A stretch of 6,998 bases of DNA from Campylobacterales bacterium (lineage in GTDB: Bacteria; Campylobacterota; Campylobacteria; Campylobacterales; JAADDG01). Positions 1 to 4,918 of this stretch are shown in pieces (the first letter of the stretch is position 1; the number at the start of each line of letters is the position of its first letter). The translations under genes and the position numbers were made by a program. The notes beneath the pieces were generated by a model. The model saw only the letters and a program-made list of their open reading frames with translations. It made no database searches and had not been told where the DNA came from. Location of the stretch: NCBI GenBank assembly GCA_027009865.1, contig JALVCR010000290.1, positions 1 to 6,998 on the forward strand. The letters are read 5' to 3'.

Positions 1-115
1 TGCCAATCTCTCTTTATATGACTTTATAAAAGAATGTAAAAAAAATGAAATACCGGTTATTACCTATGAAAAAAATGAATTAGAAGATGAATTAAAATTA
101 ATGAGTAAATTATGA
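1..115 (+). CDS. UPF0175-family antitoxin, 3' end only
   Basis: This is a partial gene whose 5' part lies before the window. Reading codons from base 2 gives 37 residues with no stop until TGA at 113-115. The visible tail contains LSLYDFIKECKKNEIPV followed by an acidic helix ending in ELEDELKLMSKL. The pattern 'LS-hydrophobic-hydrophobic-F-x5-6-IPV', then an acidic ELEDEL segment, is what I recognise as the C-terminus of UPF0175 proteins, small predicted HTH antitoxins. Its stop overlaps the start of the next gene (ATGA at 112-115), and that gene encodes a DUF3368 PIN-like protein, the usual partner of UPF0175 antitoxins. By family precedent it would bind and neutralise the toxin and bind its own promoter, which is not in the window. 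The assignment rests on a short tail plus context, so it is moderately sure. Confidence 0.7.
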   Translation, partial: ANLSLYDFIKECKKNEIPVITYEKNELEDELKLMSKL

Positions 116-582
116 TGCTTATTGCTAATAGTTCAGCTTTGATAACTCTTGCTATTATAGACAAATTAGATTTACTTGAAAAATTATTTGGTAAAGTTTA
201 TGTTCCAAGAGCAGTCTATAATGAAATATGTAAAAAAGATAAAGATGAATCAATCAAACTTGCAAATTATTGCAAAGACCGTGTTTTAGATATTAATTCA
301 AATACCAATTTCAATATCTCTTTAGGTAAAGGAGAGAGTGAAGCAATTACTTTATATAATGAAAAAAATGCTGATTTTTTACTTTGTGATGATAAAAAAG
401 CCAAAAAATTTGCTAAAAGTTTTGGAATTAAAGTTATTGGTAGTTTAGGAGTTTTAATTAAAGCCAAAGAAGTAAAACTCATTACAGAAATTTCTCCTCT
501 TCTTAAAATATTAAAAGAATCTCCCATTTATATTGATGATAAGACTTATGCTTTAGTTTTAGAAATACGCAAAGAAAGTTAA
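112..582 (+). CDS. DUF3368 PIN-like ribonuclease toxin of a UPF0175/DUF3368 pair
   Basis: The 156-residue protein has the DUF3368 form of the PIN nuclease fold, a predicted metal-dependent RNase toxin. The N-terminal strand LIANSSALITLA (residues 3-14) holds the first metal-ligand position, here N6, where classical PIN domains have Asp. VPRAVYNEI (31-39) carries the conserved E38, LGKGESEAI (71-79) is the family GxGE motif with E75 and E77, and LLCDDKKAKKFA (90-101) gives D93/D94 before GIKVIGSLGVLIKAK, a hallmark of the family. Length is normal for the family. There are two adjacent ATG codons (112 and 115); I keep the first because it forms the ATGA overlap with the upstream antitoxin stop. 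No Shine-Dalgarno sequence is evident, so translation is probably coupled to the antitoxin. By eye the gene is more A/T-rich than the ribosomal genes to the right, which fits transfer of a mobile toxin-antitoxin pair. It appears intact. Confidence 0.8.
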   Translation: MMLIANSSALITLAIIDKLDLLEKLFGKVYVPRAVYNEICKKDKDESIKLANYCKDRVLDINSNTNFNISLGKGESEAITLYNEKNADFLLCDDKKAKKFAKSFGIKVIGSLGVLIKAKEVKLITEISPLLKILKESPIYIDDKTYALVLEIRKES

Positions 583-612
583 AAAACTTCATTAATTATC
601 TTTTAGTAATAT

Positions 613-687
613 CTTAAGGAGATTGTTACTTGCTTAAGAGTATAATCTTTTTAAAAATTATAAGAATTTTAAAAAAGGAAAAGGAAA
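613..687 (+). promoter_or_regulatory. Probable promoter and RBS of the lipoprotein operon
   Basis: A perfect -10 box TATAAT lies at 641-646, 41 bases before the ATG at 688. No -35 box sits at the right distance (TTGTTA at 623-628 leaves only 12 bases), which is normal for the housekeeping sigma factor of Campylobacterota. Two copies of the palindrome CTTAAG (613-618 and 633-638) lie 20 bases apart just upstream of the -10 box and could be regulator contacts. AAGGA at 675-679, eight bases before the ATG, is the ribosome binding site. The -10 box is seen directly; its use as a promoter is inferred. Confidence 0.6.
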
Positions 688-1068
688 ATGTTCAAAATAA
701 AAGATAAAATTTTGAGTAGCTCAATTTTATCGATAGCTTTTACAATATTTTTAAGTGGATGTGCTTCAAAAAATCCTCCGCTCGATAGGATAAGCAGCGC
801 TGAATCGGCAATTAACAGAGCAAGCGATAACAAAGCTCAAATTTATGCTCCTTTAGAGCTTAAAATAGCAAAAGAGAAGTTAGAAAAAGCCAAAATGCTT
901 TTAAAAGACAAACAATATGAAGAGGCCGCAATGATAGCCAAAGAGGCTAAAGTTGACGCAGAGCTTGCAGAGGAAAAAAGCAGAACAAAAGAGACCCAAA
1001 AAATAGCCCAAGAGATACTTGATAGCATAAATGCCTTGAAAGCTGAAATAGAGAGATTGAAAAGATAA
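688..1068 (+). CDS. Small DUF4398-type lipoprotein
   Basis: The 126-residue protein starts with a lysine-containing N-terminus and a hydrophobic segment ending in the lipobox LSGC, with the lipidated cysteine at residue 25, so it should be a lipoprotein of about 100 residues when mature. From about residue 37 the chain is almost entirely helical and rich in Ala, Lys and Glu. The stretch IYAPLELKIAKEKLEKAK, followed by an 'AAMIAKEAKVDAELAEEK' helix, is the DUF4398 signature (AP-x-EL, then two amphipathic helices). The C-terminal EIERLKR suggests a coiled coil. It heads an operon with the OmpA-like lipoprotein 11 bases downstream, which carries a related helical domain, so the two may pack together in the periplasm. 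The molecular role of DUF4398 is unknown. The start is supported by AAGGA eight bases upstream. Confidence 0.8.
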   Translation: MFKIKDKILSSSILSIAFTIFLSGCASKNPPLDRISSAESAINRASDNKAQIYAPLELKIAKEKLEKAKMLLKDKQYEEAAMIAKEAKVDAELAEEKSRTKETQKIAQEILDSINALKAEIERLKR

Positions 1069-1079
1069 GGAGATAATAG

Positions 1080-1961
1080 ATGAAAAAAACAATTTTTTTA
1101 GCAAGCACAGCTGTAATAGCGCTGATTATAAGCGGATGCAAACAAGAACCAACCCCTGAGCTCAAAGAAGCAAAAATGCTTTATGAAAAAACAAAACAAG
1201 ATGTAAAAGTTCAAGAAAATGCCCCAATAGCGCTTTATGAAGCACAAAAGACTCTAAAAAAAGCCCAGGCTGCTGAAAGTAAAAAAGAGATGAATCATCT
1301 TGCCTATTTGGCAAAAAGAAGAGTTCAAATAGCAAAAGAAATAGCAAAAAGGAAAGAAGCTTTAAAAAAGATAGAAGAGTTAAAACAAATTAAAAATAGA
1401 GTAATTTTAGAGGCAAGAGAGGCCGAAATAGAGAGAGCAAAAAGAGAGATAGAAGAAAAAAGCAAACTTCTAAAATCTACAGAAGAGCAGATAAAAGCTG
1501 AAAAAGAGAGAATTAAAGCCGAACAGGAAAAAACAAGAAAACTTCAGCAACAACTTGCAGAGCTTCATGCCAAACATACAAAAAGAGGTCTTGTTTTAAC
1601 ACTTGGAGACGTATTGTTTGAAACCAACAAAGCCGACCTTCTTCCAGGAGCCATGAGAAGCATCGATAAACTGGCTCAATTCCTGCAAGCTTATCCAAAC
1701 AGAAAAGTTTTAATAGAAGGGCATACTGACAGCAGAGGAAGTAAAGCTTATAATTTAAAATTATCTCAAAGAAGAGCTGATTCTGTAAAACGGGCTTTAA
1801 TAGAAAGAGGGATAGATCCAAGCAGAATAATAGCTAAAGGATATGGAGAGGAGTATCCGGTAGCAAGCAACCTAACGGCTGCGGGAAGACAGCAAAACAG
1901 AAGAGTGGAAATAGTTATTTTGGAAGAAGGAGTTGACCCCTCATCTATGATGAGAAAATAA
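1080..1961 (+). CDS. DUF4398-like/coiled-coil OmpA-family lipoprotein (peptidoglycan-binding)
   Basis: The 293-residue protein has three parts. A lipoprotein signal ends in ISGC (cysteine 20). A helical region follows: residues 48-95 resemble the DUF4398 domain of the preceding gene (AP-x-AL, A-x3-L-x2-A, LAKRRVQIAKEIAKR), and residues 96-168 form a long charged Glu/Lys coiled coil. Residues 171-281 are an OmpA C-terminal domain, with VLFETNKADLLPGA, the core LIEGHTDSRGS (D217 in the peptidoglycan-contact position), YNLKLSQRRADSVKRAL, IIAKGYGEEYPVASN and the closing QQNRRVEIVI with the conserved arginines 274/275. Such domains bind the diaminopimelate of peptidoglycan non-covalently, so the protein probably tethers the outer membrane to the wall through a rod-like spacer. 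The SD AAGGAG (1067-1072) overlaps the stop codon of the upstream gene, indicating one operon and coupled translation. It differs from Pal in having the long helical spacer. Confidence 0.88.
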   Translation: MKKTIFLASTAVIALIISGCKQEPTPELKEAKMLYEKTKQDVKVQENAPIALYEAQKTLKKAQAAESKKEMNHLAYLAKRRVQIAKEIAKRKEALKKIEELKQIKNRVILEAREAEIERAKREIEEKSKLLKSTEEQIKAEKERIKAEQEKTRKLQQQLAELHAKHTKRGLVLTLGDVLFETNKADLLPGAMRSIDKLAQFLQAYPNRKVLIEGHTDSRGSKAYNLKLSQRRADSVKRALIERGIDPSRIIAKGYGEEYPVASNLTAAGRQQNRRVEIVILEEGVDPSSMMRK

Positions 1962-1964
1962 GCC

Positions 1965-2360
1965 CTACTCTACGGGTAATTTCTCCCTTCTCCACTCCTC
2001 TATTCCCCCTTTTAAATTAATAGGATGAAATCCGTTTTTCTCCAACACTCTTGAAGCGTTTAAACTTCTATGCCCGCTTCTGCAATAGACTAAAATTTTT
2101 TTATCTTTTGGTAGTTTACTTAAATTAACGGACAAACTTCCTACAGGAATCAAAAGAGCCCCTTTTATGTGCCCGCTTTTATATTCACTATTTTCCCTGA
2201 CATCCAAAATAGTCAGATTTTTATCGTTTTGTATCAAATTATAAGCCTCTTTTGGCAAAATGGAGGGGAAAGGAGCTAAAATATACCCTTTCTGATATGC
2301 AAAAAACAGCGCAGCCACTACAAAAAGAAGCCAAAATAAAATATCTTTTATTTTTTTCAC
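1965..2360 (-). CDS. Membrane-anchored rhodanese-like sulfurtransferase
   Basis: The 131-residue protein has one N-terminal membrane segment (about residues 7-23, after MKKIK, implying a cytoplasmic N-terminus and a periplasm-facing domain) and a single rhodanese domain at about 34-130. Diagnostic parts are ILDVRENSEYKSGHIKGA (51-68), the active-site loop CRSGHRS with catalytic C93, and the end motif LKGGIEEW (116-123). All catalytic-loop residues are present, so it should be able to carry sulfur as a cysteine persulfide; the physiological donor and acceptor are unknown. The start is GTG at 2358-2360, with a good SD, GGAG (2368-2371 on this strand), seven bases upstream. It follows the DUF4214/DUF1566 gene by 32 bases on the same strand, with no terminator between, so it is probably the second gene of that transcript. 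Confidence 0.88.
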   Translation of the reverse strand: MKKIKDILFWLLFVVAALFFAYQKGYILAPFPSILPKEAYNLIQNDKNLTILDVRENSEYKSGHIKGALLIPVGSLSVNLSKLPKDKKILVYCRSGHRSLNASRVLEKNGFHPINLKGGIEEWRREKLPVE

Positions 2361-2392
2361 TTTATTACTCCAAAATATTTTTACATATTCTA

Positions 2393-4024
2393 CTATTTTT
2401 TATCTCTAACACATCTTACATATCCCAAACTATTTTTCTTCGTATGCTCCATTTCCCCTGTGTTAAAATTTACTCTCCATCCCTCATCATTAAATCTTTG
2501 ATAGGTAGTTGAACTCCAATAAAATCCATTAGCAATATTTTTAAAAACTGAAGCTATGGAGGGATAAACTTTTTTTCTATCCCCTATCATAAACAGCTCT
2601 TTAGCATTTGGAAGTCTCCAATCACCAAATCCTCCAAATTTTAAATTTTCACAATAGTTTATAGCCTCCATAAAATTTAATTTTATAATCTTTGTCTCAA
2701 AATTATCCTGCCATATAAGATCTCCAAACTCTACAACCTCTTTCTTTTCATTACGTTTAAATTCCCTTTTTAATATTTTACCTCTTACACATCTTGTATG
2801 AAAAGGAGTAGATTTAGGATAAACTCTTGCAAATCCCTGTCCGTAGCAAACCACCCATGCTCTGCTGTCATCCCCTTTGAAGCTATCTTGACTCCAAAAT
2901 TTCCAAGAATCTACATTTTTGAAAACTTTCGGCAAAGAATATCTCCAGCCGGGAAGATATCTAAAAGCTTCTAAATTTACAAGCTCGTTTTCTGTAGGAA
3001 GCCTCCAGTCGTTAAATCCCCCAAGCTCTAAATTTCCACAATACTCTTTTGCTTCGTCAAATGAAAGCATATCTCCGCCATCTTTTACATTATCCTGCCA
3101 CATCAAAGAGAGAGTATTGTCAAATACTATTCCATCTTTATCATCCCTTGAATAATTTAAATCCTCTCCTTTTTGGTAATAGCCGTCATCAAAAGGAGTG
3201 TAACTCTTAATTTGGGCAGTTTTTAAAATCTTGAAATACTCTCTTTTTGGAAAGATAAATTTCTCTTTTTTAAAAATCTCTTCACTTAATTTTTTAAACT
3301 CTAAAGACTCTGTCATAGCCGATACTACCCACTCTTTTCCCTTCTCCTTCAAAGCTTTCAGCCAGAAATCAAACCCTTCAATATCTGGTTCTCTATCAAA
3401 AAAAACTCTATACAAAATTTTTATAAAATCTTTTGGCTTTAAACTTTTTTTCTCCATTTCATCGCTGAAGATAAAATTTTTTACTATTTTTACAGTATCA
3501 AAAGGTCTATTTAGATGTTTAAACCAATACTCCATTCCTTCTTCATCTGAATCTCTAAAAAGTATCAAAGAGTAAAATCTGCTTATAAAAGCTCTCTTTT
3601 TATCATTTTCATCAAAAGGAACTACAAAATTTTTTAAACTTCTATCAATAAACTCTTTAGACATAGCAAAATGATAAAATATCTGTTCTCTTGAATAGCC
3701 GTTTTTCAATTTATTTAGCCAATAATTTTCTCCTTCCTCTTTTGGAAAGCGATTGAAAAAAATTTTATAAGTTCTTTTTATAAACTCTTTATTATCTAAA
3801 TCAAAATCTTTCATTTCATCACTTTTATAAATGGATAAAAGCATTGAAGTTGCGGTAGATAAATTTTGATCCAGCCTTTTTTCCCAATATGAAATCTCTT
3901 CTAAGGACGGCTCTCTTTGAAAAGAACTTTTATAAATATCTTTTATAAAACTCTCTTCATCGGCAGACAAATAAACTGAATTTATAAGTAAAATAAAGGT
4001 AATAAATAATTTTCTAAGATACAT
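2393..4024 (-). CDS. Secreted protein with four DUF4214-like repeats and two DUF1566 (Lcl-type) domains
   Basis: The 543-residue protein begins with a signal peptide (LFITFILLINSVYLSA, cut near residue 21; no lipobox), so it is exported. Residues 24-246 hold four repeats of about 48 residues with the DUF4214 pattern 'FI-x2-Y-x3-F-R-x-P-x2-E-G-x2-YW-x3-L': FIKDIYKSSFQREPS, FIKRTYKIFFNRFPKEEG, FISRFYSLILFRDSDEEG and FIKILYRVFFDREPDIEG, each followed by a helix ending near S-x-E(F/M). Residues 293-414 and 430-541 are two DUF1566 domains, each with WQDN (309-312, 438-441), a YC pair (328-329, 457-458), GGF-x-DWRLP (335-343, 464-472) and a final RCVR (411-414, 537-540); the second also has YWSST. 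DUF1566 is the C-terminal domain of the Legionella collagen-like adhesin Lcl, and DUF4214 is found in large bacterial extracellular proteins. A surface or periplasmic adhesion or structural role is plausible but inferred. The SD AGGA is six bases before the ATG and is buried in a hairpin. The rhodanese gene follows. Confidence 0.82.
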   Translation of the reverse strand: MYLRKLFITFILLINSVYLSADEESFIKDIYKSSFQREPSLEEISYWEKRLDQNLSTATSMLLSIYKSDEMKDFDLDNKEFIKRTYKIFFNRFPKEEGENYWLNKLKNGYSREQIFYHFAMSKEFIDRSLKNFVVPFDENDKKRAFISRFYSLILFRDSDEEGMEYWFKHLNRPFDTVKIVKNFIFSDEMEKKSLKPKDFIKILYRVFFDREPDIEGFDFWLKALKEKGKEWVVSAMTESLEFKKLSEEIFKKEKFIFPKREYFKILKTAQIKSYTPFDDGYYQKGEDLNYSRDDKDGIVFDNTLSLMWQDNVKDGGDMLSFDEAKEYCGNLELGGFNDWRLPTENELVNLEAFRYLPGWRYSLPKVFKNVDSWKFWSQDSFKGDDSRAWVVCYGQGFARVYPKSTPFHTRCVRGKILKREFKRNEKKEVVEFGDLIWQDNFETKIIKLNFMEAINYCENLKFGGFGDWRLPNAKELFMIGDRKKVYPSIASVFKNIANGFYWSSTTYQRFNDEGWRVNFNTGEMEHTKKNSLGYVRCVRDKK

Positions 4025-4029
4025 TGAAT

Positions 4030-4069
4030 ATCCTTTAAAACGTTTGAAACATTATCGTTTATAAAGGAT
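4030..4069 (-). promoter_or_regulatory. Hairpin enclosing the RBS of the DUF4214/DUF1566 gene, with a promoter-like box in the loop
   Basis: Read on the minus strand, ATCCTTTA (4069-4062), one bulged T, and AAACG (4060-4056) pair perfectly with CGTTT (4042-4038) and TAAAGGAT (4037-4030), leaving a 13-base loop. The 3' arm contains the Shine-Dalgarno AAAGGA for the ATG at 4024. Any transcript starting upstream, for example read-through from tRNA-Ser, would therefore fold the SD away. The junction of arm and loop contains GATAAT (4056-4051), a possible -10 box with no -35; a transcript starting from it would lack the 5' arm and leave the SD free. The inverted repeat is seen directly; the regulatory meaning is inferred. 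It could instead be a DNA operator. No U-run follows, so it is not an ordinary terminator. Confidence 0.5.
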
Positions 4070-4116
4070 TTTAATTTAGGGGATTTAAAGCAAATTGGAG
4101 TGAAAGAAAGTGTTAA

Positions 4117-4207
4117 TGGCAGAGGGGATGGGATTCGAACCCACGAAGGGCGGTTAGCCCTTACACGCGTTCCAGGCGTGCTCCTTCAACCGCTCGGACA
4201 CCCCTCT
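4117..4207 (-). tRNA. serX: tRNA-Ser (anticodon GGA)
   Basis: On the minus strand the acceptor arm AGAGGGG (4207-4201) pairs with CCCCTCT (4127-4121), followed by discriminator G (4120) and an encoded CCA (4119-4117). The anticodon stem CACGC/GCGTG (4180-4176 and 4168-4164) encloses the loop CTGGAAC, with anticodon GGA at 4173-4171, which reads the serine codons UCC and UCU. The long variable arm (AAGGGC TAACC GCCCTT) is the class II feature expected of tRNA-Ser, and the T-arm GTGGG TTCGAAT CCCAT is canonical. The gene starts four bases after the U-run of the hairpin behind rplT. The symbol is generic; naming schemes vary. Confidence 0.97.
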
Positions 4208-4210
4208 ATA

Positions 4211-4232
4211 CAAAAAGGCCAAAAGGCCTTTT
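4211..4232 (-). terminator. Terminator-like hairpin after rplT
   Basis: On the minus strand AAAAGGCC (4232-4225), loop TTTT and GGCCTTTT (4220-4213) form a perfect 8-bp stem continuing into a run of five T and then G. It starts five bases after the rplT stop codon, the usual place for the intrinsic terminator of the thrS-infC-rpmI-rplT operon. Only four of the eight pairs are G-C and the U-run is short, so it may be leaky. The tRNA-Ser gene starts four bases further on, so it needs either read-through or a promoter inside or just before this hairpin. Confidence 0.65.
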
Positions 4233-4237
4233 AAATT

Positions 4238-4588
4238 TTAAAGAGCCGCTTTTGCCGTCTCAACTACCTTAGCAAAGGCAGGAGCGTCATTCATCGCAAG
4301 ATCGGCAAGAATTTTTCTATCAAGCTTTACGCCGGCTTTATTTAAGCCATGAATAAACTTAGAATAGCTTATACCGTTTAATCTACATCCTGCATTGATT
4401 CTAACTATCCAAAGTCTTCTAAAATCTCTCTTCTTTCTCTTTCTATCGCGGTATGCATAAACTAAGCTTCTCTCTAATTGCTCTTTAGCTTTTCTAAAAT
4501 GCTTTCTTCTTCCGCTATAGAAACCTTTTGCAAGTTTTAAAATCTTTTTATGTCTTCTTCTTCTAACTACGCCTGTTTTAACTCTCAT
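4238..4588 (-). CDS. rplT: 50S ribosomal protein L20
   Basis: The 116-residue basic protein matches L20 along its whole length: MRVKTGVVRRRRHKKILKLA at the start, KGFYSGRRKHFRKAKEQ, then YAYRDRKRKKRDFRRLW, INAGCRLNGISYSKFIHGL, and LDRKILADLA with a FAKVVE end. L20 binds 23S rRNA early in 50S assembly; in bacteria such as E. coli and Bacillus it also represses its own operon by binding the mRNA. Length is normal (about 117). The SD AAGGA lies five bases before the ATG. An 88-base spacer with two small hairpins separates it from rpmI, longer than expected for this tight gene pair. A terminator-like hairpin follows directly. Confidence 0.98.
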   Translation of the reverse strand: MRVKTGVVRRRRHKKILKLAKGFYSGRRKHFRKAKEQLERSLVYAYRDRKRKKRDFRRLWIVRINAGCRLNGISYSKFIHGLNKAGVKLDRKILADLAMNDAPAFAKVVETAKAAL

Positions 4589-4676
4589 CTTATTCCTTAA
4601 CCTTTATTTTTGGTGCCGCCTTTTGCGGACTTGCCCTAAATTTTTAGGGGGAATTTTAATTGACTCTCGCCAAAAA
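4589..4676 (-). promoter_or_regulatory. Structured rpmI-rplT spacer (possible L20 control site)
   Basis: The 88-base spacer contains two inverted repeats on the minus strand: CCCTAA/TTAGGG with loop AAAT (4649-4634) and CCGC/GCGG with loop AAAAG (4628-4616). A 5-base ATTCC just before the first hairpin could pair with GGAAT of the rplT SD region. L20 autoregulates through operon mRNA structure in E. coli and Bacillus, so a control role is reasonable, but I do not recognise a known L20 leader. The repeats are short, and only the pairing potential is seen directly. No U-run follows either hairpin, so neither is a terminator. Confidence 0.35.
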
Positions 4677-4871
4677 CTATCTCATGCAAAGCATGAGTTT
4701 AACTTCCGCCTCATCTACTTTAGAAACATATTTGGGAGCTCTTAGCTTTCTCTCTCTTTTTGGAGATTTTTTAGTCAAAATATGACTTCTAAAAGCCGAG
4801 CCTCTTTTTATTTTGTTTTTAGTGCGTTTAAATCTTTTAGCCGCACCTCTTACCGTTTTCATTTTAGGCAT
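4677..4871 (-). CDS. rpmI: 50S ribosomal protein L35
   Basis: The 64-residue basic protein has the complete L35 pattern: MPKMKTVRGAAKRFKRT at the start, then KIKRGSAFRSHILTKKSPKR and a KLRAPKYVS C-terminal part. It is a small 50S subunit protein encoded between infC and rplT in most bacteria. The SD AAGGAG (4883-4878 on this strand) is six bases before the ATG and very strong, fitting a highly expressed protein. It follows infC by 47 bases, and that gap holds a good TATAAT box. Confidence 0.97.
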   Translation of the reverse strand: MPKMKTVRGAAKRFKRTKNKIKRGSAFRSHILTKKSPKRERKLRAPKYVSKVDEAEVKLMLCMR

Positions 4872-4899
4872 TTAGCTCTCCTTTTCAAATTGAGGCGTA

Positions 4900-4905
4900 A
4901 TTATA
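4900..4905 (-). promoter_or_regulatory. Candidate internal -10 box for rpmI-rplT
   Basis: The minus strand reads TTTTTTTTGGTATAAT just after the infC stop, with TATAAT at 4905-4900. A perfect -10 box preceded by a T-run and lacking a -35 is the usual form of housekeeping promoters in Campylobacterota. Initiation would fall near 4893, giving a leader of roughly 20 bases that carries the strong SD of rpmI. This would let L35 and L20 be made in excess of ThrRS and IF3. The match is seen directly; promoter activity is inferred. Confidence 0.45.
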
Positions 4906-4918
4906 CCAAAAAAAACTT

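Noticed and set aside
575..590. AAGTT/AACTT inverted repeat at the toxin stop codon
   Set aside because: Five mostly A-T pairs with no clear U-run; too weak to call a terminator.
610..636. Possible sigma-54 (-24/-12) element, GG at 618-619 and TTGC at 631-634
   Set aside because: The GG-to-GC distance is wrong for sigma-54 and TGGC is absent.
1513..1821. Minus-strand open frames inside the lipoprotein genes
   Set aside because: Leucine- and phenylalanine-rich shadows of a Lys/Glu-rich coding strand; no RBS or family resemblance.
1940..1954. Perfect 6-bp inverted repeat CTCATC-TAT-GATGAG at the end of the OmpA-type gene
   Set aside because: It lies inside coding sequence and no T-run follows on either strand, so I do not call it a terminator.
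4033..4055. Short upstream ORF starting at the ATG in the hairpin loop (five codons)
   Set aside because: No Shine-Dalgarno precedes it and it is too short to separate from chance.
4616..4649. rpmI-rplT hairpins as an intrinsic terminator
   Set aside because: Neither stem is followed by a U-run on the minus strand, and rplT downstream must be expressed.
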